This document shows positions 22,091 through 32,729 of a stretch of DNA of 64,000 bases, one piece after another; the first letter of the stretch is position 1; every line of letters starts with the position of its first letter. Source of the DNA: Sacculina carcini (Eukaryota > Arthropoda > Thecostraca > Sacculinidae); assembly GCA_916048095.2 (NCBI GenBank), contig OU696574.1:4453001-4517000 (forward strand). Reading direction: 5' to 3'. The translations under genes and the position numbers were made by a program. The notes beneath the pieces were generated by a model. That model searched no databases. It saw only the letters and a program-made list of their open reading frames with translations, and had not been told where the DNA came from.

Positions 22091-22399
22091 TAGGGCTTAG
22101 CTGCTGGTAATACGCGTTGTTACATAGCGTTCCATACCCGATTGTTGTTGTTTTCTATTTTGCCTGTTTGTATTTTCCGCATTGCATTATTCAATTATGC
22201 CATGAATCTCGAGGATGCCTACCACCTGAGCCTTTTCATTCGCAGTCAGGCAAGCCAGTTGTCATAGTTGGACTGGAAATTCGCTATCACCAATTGAATG
22301 GTAGCTATCGGTGGCGACTCCTTTCCAGATGCTAGAAAAGTGCGCTTCTTCTACATTTTGTTGGTGCTGAGGCACAGCCCACATATAACTCGTTACCAC

Positions 22400-22960
22400 C
22401 TGAACCAAAAATAGAGGGTCAATCGGAATTCGATTGTGTTTTGAAGCGGTGGACAGATTATTATGTTCCACAAATCAACATAATATATGAGCGGTTCGTG
22501 TTTCGCCAACAGAAACAAAGACCAGGTGAGTCGACAGCCGCTTACGCCAATGCGATGGGGGGCTAGTACCGTCATGTAAATTCGGACACCTGGCCAAGGA
22601 GATGATCCGCGATCAAATCGTTGAGCATACGATTCAACCGTCGCATCGCTAACGATGCCTGCAGGACCGAAACTGACGCTAGGCAGTCTACTATCGTCTG
22701 CTACCGCATATGAGGCGTCCAAGTTACAAGCAAATTACATTGCAGACAGCAAGAAACTAACATGGCAACGGTGACTCCCAGGAAGCCTCCACTGTCTCAA
22801 CGAAAGCCTGTGAACACAGCAGAAATGTAGTCACGGCGGCAGGTCATACAGACTACCGAGGTCAGAATTATGCCGGCCAGGAAGGCGAAATGTCACTCGT
22901 GTATTCGACTATGTCACTGGGTCAGTGCTTGTCGGACCAAAAAGCGGGCAAAACAGTGTG
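22400..22960 (+). pseudogene. Ty3/gypsy gag remnant with zinc knuckle
   Basis: FDCVLKRWTDYYVPQINIIY followed by ERFVFRQQKQRPGESTAAY (22420-22545) is a gypsy gag capsid block. CHSCIRLCHWVSAC at 22890-22931 is a C-x2-C-x4-H-x4-C zinc knuckle in a different frame. Stops lie between them. Confidence 0.6.
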
Positions 22961-24880
22961 ACAAACGGTTGTCGGACGTCAGAGGTGCCACTATTCTAGC
23001 GTGCACCACACCAAATCATCAGCGTCTCATCTGTGACGCCAATGTGCACGCGGCGGATCAACAGCCGGTGTCAATGAGCTTCAGGTTGACACACGAGCCA
23101 GTGTGTCTGTCCTTAGCTTGCCCTTGGCCTGGGAAAGGTTCGCTGGTGCAGATGTGTGCCACACAACAACCAGGTCGTTCGGCGTCGGGCATACGCAGCT
23201 GAAGGTCGTCGGCACTCTGGACTCTACAGTTAAGGTCGCACACCACTCTTCTCTGGTCACGTTCAGTGATCATCATGGCAACGTCAGAATGACTGTCGGG
23301 GTCGGAGGCACTGGCACCACTGTGGATGACTCTTCAGCCACGTTCCGGCTTGATAGCTTCCGTCAAAACTTGTCCGGTACAGTCATCAGAGACATCTCAC
23401 AGCCGTGAGTCGTCAACTACGCGGTTGGTGGAGGAACTGCCCTGTATAAAGGGCTATCGGTACCAGATCCGCTTGAAGCCTGATGCCTTACCCCCTCGTG
23501 AGCCTCTCCGTCATATTCGACTGGCCATCCGAGACGACGTTTCAAAAAAGCTGCAGCGACTCTGCGATACAAACGCCATTGAGCTTGTCGACAGTTCCCC
23601 GTGGATAAGCCATCTGGTGGTAGTAAAAAAGACGGACGGGAAAACTCGATTGTGTGTGGACTTGAGGAGACCCAATAGTCAACCGATCAGTAAGGTTCAC
23701 CCATCCCTACTATCCAGGAATTAGTGTCGACTAACGGGTAAAGTTCGGTCCAAAATGTATTTCAACACGACACCCGCCAGATGGAGCTGACACGGAGTCA
23801 AAGCCCATTACATCATTTCTGACGCACTACGGGCTGTTTCAGTTCCGCCGCGTGTCATTCGGTATGGCATCGGCCGGTGTCGCTTCCCAGCAGCAATTGG
23901 ATCACTTGTTCGCCGGAAATAGAGGTACGTGTTATATGGAGAATATTGTTGTGTCAGGCAAAACGCAGCTGGAGCACGACCGCCGACCAGCCATGGTAAA
24001 GCAGAGATTGAGACGATATAACATGACGATGAAAGAGAACAACACATCGATGTCTCAGGACTCAGTCACGTTCTGTGGATTTGCCTTGTACGGAAACATC
24101 ATGTCGCTGTCAAGTACTCATCTTGACGCCATACGCGACGCACCGATTCCAACATCGGTCAAACAGCTACGGAGCTTATTGGGGCTCTGCAGCTAGTTGA
24201 GCAAGTTCGTACCAGACTTCGCTGCCAGGACAACTACCTTATTGGCGCTGCTGCGCAAAGACGCCGTTTCCGACTGGACCAGCACACATACACAAACAAT
24301 TTTCAGGCGCTCCAACGTCAGATTGTGAACGCCAAACCGCTTCACAGATTCGACCCGACAATGAGGACGGTAATAACAATTGACACCAACGAAAAGGGCG
24401 CCGGCGCGATTCTCAAGCAGCTTTCTCCGATAGGGGAGGTGAAATTCACCGCGTGCTGGAGTCAGAGGTACCCACCCGCGGAATCCCGATACTCCATCAA
24501 AGAAATAAAGACACTGGCGGTCGTAAATGCGGTGGAAACATGTCAGATATTCTTGTGGGGATGGAAGTTTATCATATGGACCCACCACGCTGCACTGCGG
24601 TCTATTTTGTCGTCGTCCTACAGAGGTCGAGCTGGTGCGTGGATAGCTCGATGGCAGGCAAGACTCATCCCGTTCTCGTACCAGGTGTAGTATGTACCTG
24701 GTAACCAGATTACCGGTGTGGATACGCTGTCACACATGTCGGTCAGTAGCAGTATTACTAACATCACCGCGGCTCATGACGGGGAAGAAGAGGTCTTTGT
24801 CGCCGCACTCATCGACAAACAGCCTGTTGTTCTGCTCGACACTCTTCGGTCCACGTCCCGCGATGATGCTCATCTCGGAA
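22961..24880 (+). pseudogene. Ty3/gypsy protease, RT and RNase H remnant
   Basis: VDTRASVSVLSLP (near 23090) is a protease active site in which the Gly of DTGA is replaced by Arg. The RT reads YRYQIRLKPDALPPREPLRH (23460-23520), IELVDSSPWISHLVVVKKTD (23580-23640), then GLFQFRRVSFGMASAGVASQ near 23830-23890. The YVDD box is altered to YMENI near 23935. KQLRSLLGLCS and SKFVPDFAARTT follow (24160-24235). RNase H reads VITIDTNEKGAGAIL and YSIKEIKTLAVVNAVET (24370-24540). Multiple stops and the lost catalytic Asp pair show it is inactive. Confidence 0.65.
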
Positions 24881-25510
24881 TATTGCAGTTTTGAAGATAT
24901 TTCCACGGTCGGCCAGAGACGCTTTGCCGGTAATCCTTCCGTTTTTCGCATCAGATACGAGCTATCAGTATCTGGTGACTTGATCACCCGCAGAGATCAT
25001 CAGGTAGTGGTTCTGCTCTGTGTCCGAGGTGATTTGTCTCACGCTCGTGTTTCGCACGACTGTATTGTCCGTACAAAACAATACCTCAGAAATATGAAGT
25101 GGTGGCCGGGGATACACCGAGATGTTGAGCGGTTTGTCTCCATCTCTCAGCAGTGTCAACACAGCGACAATCTACTTCTCAACCGCACCAGACCTGCTAC
25201 GATGAAGTCAGTAAAATATCCAGATCATCCGTGTACGAAAGTGACAATCGACATAGTCGGTCCGACCAATATTGCACCGTCTGAATGCCGATCAATCTTA
25301 TCAATCTACATTCAAAATGGGCGGATGTCGGCTTTTCATCGTACATTCAAACATATGATATTATAGACAAATGATACCATATATTATAAACATATATTAT
25401 GATATTAACGGTCATTTCCTCCGGGTGATATGGTCTACGTTCGCGTACAGAATCACGTAAGGAAATCTGGTCGGTGCTTCACCGGTCCACTATGGATCAA
25501 AGAGCTACGC
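24881..25510 (+). pseudogene. Ty3/gypsy integrase remnant
   Basis: The zinc-binding domain reads GDLSHARVSHDCIVRTKQYL followed by KWWPGIHRDVERFV and a C-x2-C pair at SQQCQHSDN. The core starts with KVTIDIVGPTNIA (first Asp) and breaks at about 25366 in AT-rich sequence. The C-terminal domain resumes at about 25410 with PPGDMVYVRVQNHVRKSG and CFTGPLW. It is the same superfamily as the fragment at 5795-6233 but a separate copy. Confidence 0.65.
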
Positions 25511-25544
25511 GATGCGTCTTGTCGTCTTAGCGTCTGTCCGCCTC

Positions 25545-25830
25545 GTAGCCGAGCGGCTAAAACGCACGCTTTGTGCACGAGAGGTCCAGGGTTCGATTCC
25601 CTGGAGAGGTGAAATGGTTGGGTTCGTTTCTTAAAGTGATACTCCGATTGCCGCAAAGCGGGTTTCGTGTGCGCGCAGCCGTGCAGTTTTCTGTGCTGGC
25701 CGTGACTGCGAAAACCCGTGTGGCGGCCGGACCTGCGGTGTGCTAGCCGGGGCCGTGAGGCTTTGCCCTCGCAAACATAGCTTTCTATACTGCTGTGTTT
25801 AAATGCGAAATTATATATTATCGTCCCGAG
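25545..25830 (+). mobile_element. tRNA-derived SINE
   Basis: A box TAGCCGAGCGG (about 25556) and a perfect B box GGTTCGATTCC (about 25590) sit in a tRNA-like head whose T stem pairs perfectly (CCAGG/CCTGG). The acceptor stem is imperfect (GCCTCGT/GAGAGGT) and no proper anticodon arm forms, so this is a SINE head and not a tRNA gene. The body extends to about 25830. Confidence 0.55.
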
Positions 25831-26579
25831 GACGGTAACGTAAGAAACGCAGCTCACTTGGTCGAGGGTTCATCAACCCGTCCTGACCCGCCATAATCCA
25901 GTGAACGGGAGTCGGCCGAGGACGATTTGTATGACCTCACCCGCTGGCGGTTGACGATTCGGTCGTGTTGGAGGAGATGGCTCTATCACAATCCGAGTGT
26001 GAGCAGATTGAAAAAACTCATCCGGTTCTCGTGGACGGAGCAACATCTAACCAGGCATCTGTCGAACGGGCCGAACCTGCAGGAGAGCTGCCGCATCCCC
26101 AAATCGAGTGTACATTGCGTGAGCTGCCGCCGTCGTCACGGGGCCGCCGACGCTGGCTTCCTACTCGCCTTAAAAATTAGCCGTTATTTAAGTGCGGGTG
26201 TAGGTTAGGTTAGGTTAGGGTATAGGGTATAGGGGATATAGTGATGTGTAATTATCAGTTTTGTTTTTGCTGTCGTGAAAGGCGGACGTATGAAGTAGTG
26301 TTCCTGATTTAACCTCATTTTAATAGGGTTATAGTGTGACAGAGTGAGATGGTGATATAGTGAGATTCAGAGTGTGACGTAGGGAGTGAGATCTAAATTT
26401 TGTATATGAAATTGCGCATTCATTTAATTAATTGTTGTTGGTGTTAATACATATTATAGATTTGAAAAAGAAAAGAAAACAGTGACAAAATTACGTGATT
26501 TTCTCGTGGGTCACAACCAGCGACATCCGCGATAATTATAATCGCAAGTAATTCTACACAGAATTAACAGTGCTGGATA
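25831..26579. other. No gene recognised; short TTAGG run
   Basis: Unassigned sequence. 25927-26208 has open frames but no recognisable motif. The TTAGG run is given separately. Confidence 0.4.
26200..26220. repeat. Interstitial TTAGG run (about four units)
   Basis: GTAGGTTAGGTTAGGTTAGG is the arthropod telomere motif in tandem, followed by a degenerate GGTATAGGGTATAGGG stretch. It is too short to be a telomere. Confidence 0.6.
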
Positions 26580-27397
26580 TGGAAGTTGTGAAAATAACGA
26601 TGGAGGGTCAGGGGCGTGCTTTCAAGACTGAACTTGAAGCTGTAGTAAAACAACATAATGAAAGAATTGCAGCAGCGGAAAATACCATCAAAGAGCTAGA
26701 AAAGAGTCTCGATTGGCGCATGCTTAGATCCGCGACTTGACGGAGGATATGAAAACATTAAGAAAAAAATGAATAACACAGGTAAAAGAAACTGGTTGAG
26801 TGTGAAACTAGGATTAGAATGTCTGACGATTGCATTACCAAAATGTTCCCAGCAAAGCTGGGAATCAATGACACCGCAATCGAGCATGTACGGCGAGTAG
26901 GTCGCTACAACACGTCCAGGCCGCGCACTGTTGTCATCAGCTTTGAAAAGCTACATGATCGAGAAAAAGTCTACAGAAACGTCAGGAAGTTGAAGGGTTG
27001 CGGCATTTTCATAAATGACAACCTTTCTGAATAATATCTTGCGGAGAAGAGGCGTCAGATCCCAGCTATGAAGGCAGCAAGAGGAGCCGGCAAGATAGCT
27101 TTCTTCCGACAAGCTAAACTGATAATGAAATACAATCAAGAAGGCGAGGAGCGGCAGAGTGTGGTTGATGATGTTGTCACTGCTGGCGCAGCTGCAGGAG
27201 CTGGTGGCATGCAGCGAGTGAATGCAGTGGTGAAAGTACAGCTGGACGATCCTGCGATGTTGACGGGTCGGAACGGCGGTTCGGACCCGACTGCGACCTC
27301 CGAACCTGCTGCTGGACGGAGGGTTGCGGCCGGTAGTAAGTCGATGAGAGCGACTAGAATGCGTCCTGGGCAGCTCATGCCCATGATATGGTGCTAG
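26580..27397 (+). pseudogene. LINE ORF1 relic (coiled coil plus RRM)
   Basis: The ATG at 26579 opens EVVKITMEGQGRAF and a short coiled coil (NERIAAAENTIKELEKSL) that is soon broken by stops. 26819-27034 carries an RRM-like block (RPRTVVISFEKLHDREKV, then GCGIFINDNLSE), and 27068-27397 carries the C-terminal helix (KAARGAGKIAFFRQAKLIM) and an A/G-rich tail. It parallels the ORF1 at 4074-5006 in domain order. At least two stops. No endonuclease or RT follows. Confidence 0.6.
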
Positions 27398-28028
<631 letters not shown>

Positions 28029-29012
28029 ATGCATGCCTGGCTGGACACTCTTGTCCAAACTACATCTGAGAAAGCCAGTGAAGCCTCATTGTTCAAGCCA
28101 TCTGACAGTGCTCAATCACTGCAAGAATTGACCAAGACAGTCAATGAGATGAAGCTCCAGCTTCAGCTCGTGTGCAAGCCGAAGCTGACATCTCCGCTGC
28201 TACCCACACCGCCAGCTCTCCTGCCAACACCAACGTCGTCGGCACTGCAACCTCCGCGTTCCTATGCGCAAGCGATCTGCAGGGAGATCATCGTCAAGTC
28301 TCCTGACGAATCCCCTGTCGATTCCAAGCGAGTCTCTGAGGCTCTCAAAACTGTACCGGTGCTGAGAGTGTCCACCACCAAAAAAGGCGCTGTCAAGGTG
28401 GAACTCCCCGACAGCAAGACCGTTGGCCACGCCCTGAAGGCTATGAAAGATGTTGACCACCTCAAGACGTCTTGTCCTGGAAAAATTCTGCCGAAGCTGA
28501 CAATAACATCTGTCAGCTCCGATATTGCCGACAAGAACATCGTCGAGTTTTTGACCAGGAAGAACAGCGAAGTCAGAGCCGCCATCAAGCGTGCCTCGGA
28601 CACCAAAGTTCTGTTCTCCAAAAAATCGTCGGAGCACACAAAAACTGTTGTCGTGGCTGTGTCTCCTGTCATCCGTGACATTGTCATCAAGTCCGGATTT
28701 GTATGTTTGGGTGACCAAAGGTGCCTGGTGTATGACCGCTTTTGGGTCACTCGGTGTGTCAAATGCCAGCGTCATGGTCACATGGACAACAAATGTCGAG
28801 CCCAAGAGGCCACTTGTGGGTGGTGTGCTGGAAAACACACCACCAAGTCGTGCTCAAGGATGAATGCCCGCAAGTGCATCAACTGTGTACGTGCGGGTCG
28901 TGACAACGTCTGCCACGCAGCGTTTGATTCAGCCTGCCCCTGCTTTCTGTCATCGAGAACCCGCGTGATCAACCGGACTCAGACCGTCGAGGATCTCAAT
29001 TCGGGAAACTAG
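28029..29012 (+). CDS. L2/CR1-like LINE ORF1 protein with zinc knuckles
   Basis: This is a gag-like RNA-binding protein. I choose the ATG at 28029, the first outside the GT repeat; the frame stays open upstream, but only as Cys-Val repeats. It has 327 residues. A Pro/Leu-rich N-terminal part is followed by a basic/acidic middle with an RRM-like feel, then a Cys/His cluster: CVKCQRHGHMDNKC (C-x2-C-x4-H-x4-C), CGWCAGKHTTKSC and CINCVRAGRDNVCH. The stop TAG at 29010-29012 is immediately preceded by the GGGAAAC heptamer. The gene is uninterrupted and lies directly before ORF2 in the -1 frame. Confidence 0.8.
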   Translation: MHAWLDTLVQTTSEKASEASLFKPSDSAQSLQELTKTVNEMKLQLQLVCKPKLTSPLLPTPPALLPTPTSSALQPPRSYAQAICREIIVKSPDESPVDSKRVSEALKTVPVLRVSTTKKGAVKVELPDSKTVGHALKAMKDVDHLKTSCPGKILPKLTITSVSSDIADKNIVEFLTRKNSEVRAAIKRASDTKVLFSKKSSEHTKTVVVAVSPVIRDIVIKSGFVCLGDQRCLVYDRFWVTRCVKCQRHGHMDNKCRAQEATCGWCAGKHTTKSCSRMNARKCINCVRAGRDNVCHAAFDSACPCFLSSRTRVINRTQTVEDLNSGN

Positions 29013-32000
29013 ACTGGACCACCGGCCTGACTGATTGTGTTCAACATTCTAACTCTAAATTGGACGCTGATTCTTCAGTACTGCTTAGTTCAACCAGCTC
29101 ATCATCCGCTGATAAGTGTCATTCTTCTATCCCTGATTCGTCTTCTTTTACTTCTTGTTCTAAGTCTAACAATGAAATTGTCCTATTGAAATGTGCTTTC
29201 TTGAATTTTAGGTCTATTAGGTCTAAAATATCACTTTTTACGTCCATTCTTCCTAAGTATGATATTTTTATGATTATTGAGTCATGGCTCTCTGTTGCTG
29301 AAATATCCTCCTTTGACAACTCACTTCCTTCTGGCTACTCAGCTTTTCATTATTGTCGCCCTTTGAACGTCTCTAATTCTACTAAATGCTCTGGTGGTGG
29401 TGTTTCCTTTGTATTCAATTCGAACGTAATTAATGCCTATCTATGTAGTGTAGATATCACTTTTAAGTCATTTGAACATTTATGTTGTAAGGTTATAGGT
29501 AAAACTACTCTTCCTGTATGTATTGTCATCATTTATCGTCTTAATTCTTTTTCCTCCTCGATTTTTCTTGATGAGTTTTCTTCTCTTGTTGACGCACTTC
29601 TTCCAATTTTTTCTTCTAGAATAGTAATTTGTGGTGACTTCAACCTTTGGGTTGATGCGCCTCATCTTAAGTCTTGTTCTTCTACATTTTTACAATTAAT
29701 TGACTCATTTGGTCTTTGTAATCATGTCTGCTGCCCTACTCATGTTCACGGCCACACACTTGATCTCCTCCTTTCTTTTACTGATTCTTCTGTTCTGATT
29801 AAAGATATCACTGTTTTCCCTATTGATTCCTCCATATCTGATCATTCATTAATTGAATTTTCTGCCCGCCTGCCTATCACTTGCAAATCTCCTAAAACTA
29901 TTAGTTTCTCGGATTATCGAAATGCTGACTTAGATTCTCTTTATATCAATATGCACTTGTGTTTTGCTATTGAATATTTCGTTCATATACCGCCTGCTTC
30001 TCTCTTAGGGTATTTCAACACATCCCTTGATTCTCTTAAGTCCACCTTTATTCCTGTTAAAGTCTTCCGTTCATCTAATACTCGCTGTCCTTGGTTTAAC
30101 TCTGATATTAAAAACTCTAAAATCTCCCTTCGTCGTCTTGAGCGTCAATGGCGCCGTCTCAAGACTGACTCTTCTTGGCAAACTTTCTGTTCTGCTCGTC
30201 GGCATCATCACCTTCTCTGTGATTCCGCCAAAAAATCTTACTATAATTCTAAAATCTCTTCCTGTCTCAATTCTAAGAAACTTTGGAAGCTCTTTGACAG
30301 TCTCTTAGGTAATTCCCGTAGTCTCATCCTTCCTGATTTGGCATCTAACCAATTACCTTCTTTATTTATGAATTTTTTTCAATCCAAAATTTATAAGATT
30401 CGTTGCTTGTTCCCTTCTGTTCTACCATTATCCTCTCCGTGCTCAACCTCATCTGTTTTTAACTCTTTTGCTTTAGTAACCATCTCTGACTGTAGAGCTA
30501 TTTTAAGGCATGTTAAAATTCATTCTTCATCTCTCGACCCCATTGATCTTTCCAGGATTCCTCACTCTATTGAGCTGCTTCTTCCTTTCTTAACTAACTT
30601 CATCAATGCTTCTTTCACTCATGGGCAATTTCTGGCATGTAAAACTGCCAGTATTCTCCCTATACTTAAGAAATCTGATCTGGATGCTAACACGCTTTCT
30701 AACTATAGACCTATCTCTAGAATTCCTTGGCTGTCCAAAGTTCTTGAAATGGCTGCTTACATACAGATATCTGAATATCTTGAATCTAACAATTTGTTTC
30801 TTCCTGAGCAGTCTGGCTTCCGTCACTTTCACTCTACTGAAACTTCTCTAATTTTTCTCTATGATTCTATTATCAAATCTACTCTCTCTGGTAATGATGT
30901 TCTACTTATACAACTAGACTTCTCTGCTGCATTTGACACTGTTAATCATCTGCTTCTTATTGATACCTTGTTAGACTTAGGCATCAGCGACACAGCTCTC
31001 TCTTTCTTTCGCTCTTATCTTTCTGATAGACTTCAGTTTGTTTCTACCTCTGCTGATTCCTGTAGTGAGGCTTGCCCACTAACTTGTGGTGTACCTCAAG
31101 GCTCTGTCTTAGGTCCTCTCCTCTTCAATATGTATCTTACCTCTGTAGGGAAAGTTCTTCGTCGTCACGATGTGTCCTTCCAAATATTCGCTGACGACAT
31201 TCAAATCCTTCTCTCGTCTGAGTCTATATCTCACTCTTCAGTAAGTTCTATTATATCTGATATAGAAAGATGGGCGTTCACTCGTCATCTCAAACTTAAT
31301 CCTGATAAGACTAAGTATATTCTCTTTCCATCTTCTAATGGTACTACTTCTCTTAGTATACCTCTATCCTGCTCTGTACGTAGTCTTGGTATCATTCTCG
31401 ATAGCTCTCTTTCTTTTGATTCACACATCTCTGACATTATCAGGTGCTGTAACTATCAACTTAGGCGTATCTATTCCATTCGTAGATATATAACTACCTC
31501 TGCTGCCTTTAAGTTAGCTAATTCATTCATCTTTAGTAAAACTCAGTATTGCTGTTCTCTTCTACTATCGCTCAACCACCGCCAGCTTAGGAAACTTCAA
31601 TCTATTATTAATAAGGCCTGTCGTATGATATTTAATCTTCCTTCGGGCTCTCATGTCTCTTCTTCTCTACAAAAACTTAAGTTACTTCCCATTAAGGCTC
31701 TCGTTGAGTATCGTATTTGTTTAATTATTCATTCAGCTCTTCATCTTTGTAAGCCTGCGTATCTGTTTGACCTCCTCTCTTATAAAACCTCATCTCTTTC
31801 TCTTAGGTCTTCTAACGATCCTTTTCTACTAGTTGAACCTTCCTTTCCTTCTAGGCATTCTCACTACAATCGTTGTTTCTCTATCTTAGGACCTCGTATC
31901 TACAATAGGCTATCTCCCTCAATACGCTCAATCAAATCTCTATCTCTTTTCAAAAAACATACTAAAAATTTCTTTCTCACTAAGTCTTACTACTGTCTTA

Positions 32001-32038
32001 ATAATATTGTATATATTAGTACTGAATATAAGGTCTGA
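28928..32038 (+). CDS. L2/CR1-like LINE ORF2 (endonuclease plus reverse transcriptase)
   Basis: ORF2 nicks the target DNA and copies the LINE RNA there. The frame is open for about 1,036 codons with no stop. The endonuclease shows LNFRSIRSKI, FMIIESWLSV (Glu), GGGVSFVFNSN, IIYRLNSFSS, ICGDFNLWVD (D-x-N) and SISDHSLIEF (SDH). The RT shows LSNYRPISRIPWLSKVLE, LIQLDFSAAFDTVNH (motif A), TCGVPQGSVLGPLLFNMY (motif B) and QIFADDIQILL (catalytic FADD). The C-terminal part has INKACRMIFNLPSGS and LKLLPIKALVEYRICLII, typical of L2/CR1. No RNase H domain. The first in-frame Met lies inside the endonuclease, so translation probably depends on frameshifting or reinitiation from ORF1. The element looks potentially competent. 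Confidence 0.85.
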   Translation, partial: FSLPLLSVIENPRDQPDSDRRGSQFGKLDWTTGLTDCVQHSNSKLDADSSVLLSSTSSSSADKCHSSIPDSSSFTSCSKSNNEIVLLKCAFLNFRSIRSKISLFTSILPKYDIFMIIESWLSVAEISSFDNSLPSGYSAFHYCRPLNVSNSTKCSGGGVSFVFNSNVINAYLCSVDITFKSFEHLCCKVIGKTTLPVCIVIIYRLNSFSSSIFLDEFSSLVDALLPIFSSRIVICGDFNLWVDAPHLKSCSSTFLQLIDSFGLCNHVCCPTHVHGHTLDLLLSFTDSSVLIKDITVFPIDSSISDHSLIEFSARLPITCKSPKTISFSDYRNADLDSLYINMHLCFAIEYFVHIPPASLLGYFNTSLDSLKSTFIPVKVFRSSNTRCPWFNSDIKNSKISLRRLERQWRRLKTDSSWQTFCSARRHHHLLCDSAKKSYYNSKISSCLNSKKLWKLFDSLLGNSRSLILPDLASNQLPSLFMNFFQSKIYKIRCLFPSVLPLSSPCSTSSVFNSFALVTISDCRAILRHVKIHSSSLDPIDLSRIPHSIELLLPFLTNFINASFTHGQFLACKTASILPILKKSDLDANTLSNYRPISRIPWLSKVLEMAAYIQISEYLESNNLFLPEQSGFRHFHSTETSLIFLYDSIIKSTLSGNDVLLIQLDFSAAFDTVNHLLLIDTLLDLGISDTALSFFRSYLSDRLQFVSTSADSCSEACPLTCGVPQGSVLGPLLFNMYLTSVGKVLRRHDVSFQIFADDIQILLSSESISHSSVSSIISDIERWAFTRHLKLNPDKTKYILFPSSNGTTSLSIPLSCSVRSLGIILDSSLSFDSHISDIIRCCNYQLRRIYSIRRYITTSAAFKLANSFIFSKTQYCCSLLLSLNHRQLRKLQSIINKACRMIFNLPSGSHVSSSLQKLKLLPIKALVEYRICLIIHSALHLCKPAYLFDLLSYKTSSLSLRSSNDPFLLVEPSFPSRHSHYNRCFSILGPRIYNRLSPSIRSIKSLSLFKKHTKNFFLTKSYYCLNNIVYISTEYKV
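29003..29009 (+). promoter_or_regulatory. Putative -1 ribosomal frameshift site (GGGAAAC)
   Basis: In the ORF1 frame the codons are TCG GGA AAC TAG, so the heptamer has the X-XXY-YYZ register. A -1 slip gives GGG AAA CTA GAC and enters ORF2. ORF2 is open from 28928, overlaps ORF1 by 85 bp and has no ATG before its endonuclease domain. I see no obvious downstream stem. Confidence 0.5.
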
Positions 32039-32442
32039 TTGTTTCCTAATTCTGTCTTATTTGTGTATGTGCTTCATGCGTGTGTTTTCCGTTCTTGTGT
32101 ATGTATGTTTCTCTATTGTATGTTGTCTGTGTGTTGTTGTGTTGAGCTCTGTTATCTGTGATTGTGTGTCTGTTGTGTTGTGTTCTCTGTCTATTTGTTT
32201 GAGTGTATGTCTTTGTGTGTCTGTTATGTTGTGTTTTCTGGTTTGTATTTGTGTGTCCATTGTGTTGTGATTTGTCAATCTGAGTGTATGTCGTTGTATG
32301 CTTGCTGTGTTGTCTTAATGTGTTGTATGTTGTGTTGTGCTATCTTATTCAATATGTATGTGTGTGTGCGTGTGTATTTTTGTGTTTCTGAGTATGTTAA
32401 CGTGAGTGTATGTTTTTGTTTGTGCGTATATGTACTTGTCTG

Positions 32443-32480
<38 letters not shown>

Positions 32481-32609
32481 AGGTGAGTGTGTATGTTCGT
32501 GATTGTTGTATGTGTACGACTCTTGTGTGTGCGCGTGTGTGTGTGTGCGTGAGAGCGCTTTTGAGACCCTCGGGTGAAAAGCGCGATATAAATGTCCTAA
32601 TGTAATGTA

Positions 32610-32612
<3 letters not shown>
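32039..32612 (+). repeat. L2-like LINE 3' UTR, GT-rich, with TAATG tail
   Basis: The T/G-rich 3' UTR includes a GT run at about 32447-32476. It ends at 32581-32612 with GCGCGATATAAATGTCC and about three TAATG/TGTAA units, the short tandem tail typical of L2/CR1 in place of poly(A). A further GT run continues to 32640. Confidence 0.7.
32555..32584 (+). other. LINE 3' terminal stem-loop
   Basis: GCGCTTTT (32555-32562) pairs with AAAAGCGC (32577-32584), and ACCC (32566-32569) pairs with GGGT (32572-32575). In L2/CR1-type elements a 3' stem-loop of this kind is thought to be recognised by the element's RT. Confidence 0.65.
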
Positions 32613-32640
<28 letters not shown>

Positions 32641-32641
<1 letters not shown>

Positions 32642-32729
32642 CCATATATTCTCTTATCTTCATGATACATACCTACAGGTATTATTCACAAGTTACAGAG
32701 TACATTTCACATTTCACATTTCACATTTT
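32641..32729. other. Flank between the LINE tail and the viral array
   Basis: 89 bp of AT-rich DNA ending in about three CACATTT units. The last bases (ATTTTACACGC) resemble the unit-to-unit junction of the array (ATTTGACACGC). Confidence 0.5.

Noticed and set aside
25550..25612. Functional tRNA gene
   Set aside because: The B box and T stem are perfect, but no standard anticodon arm can be folded.
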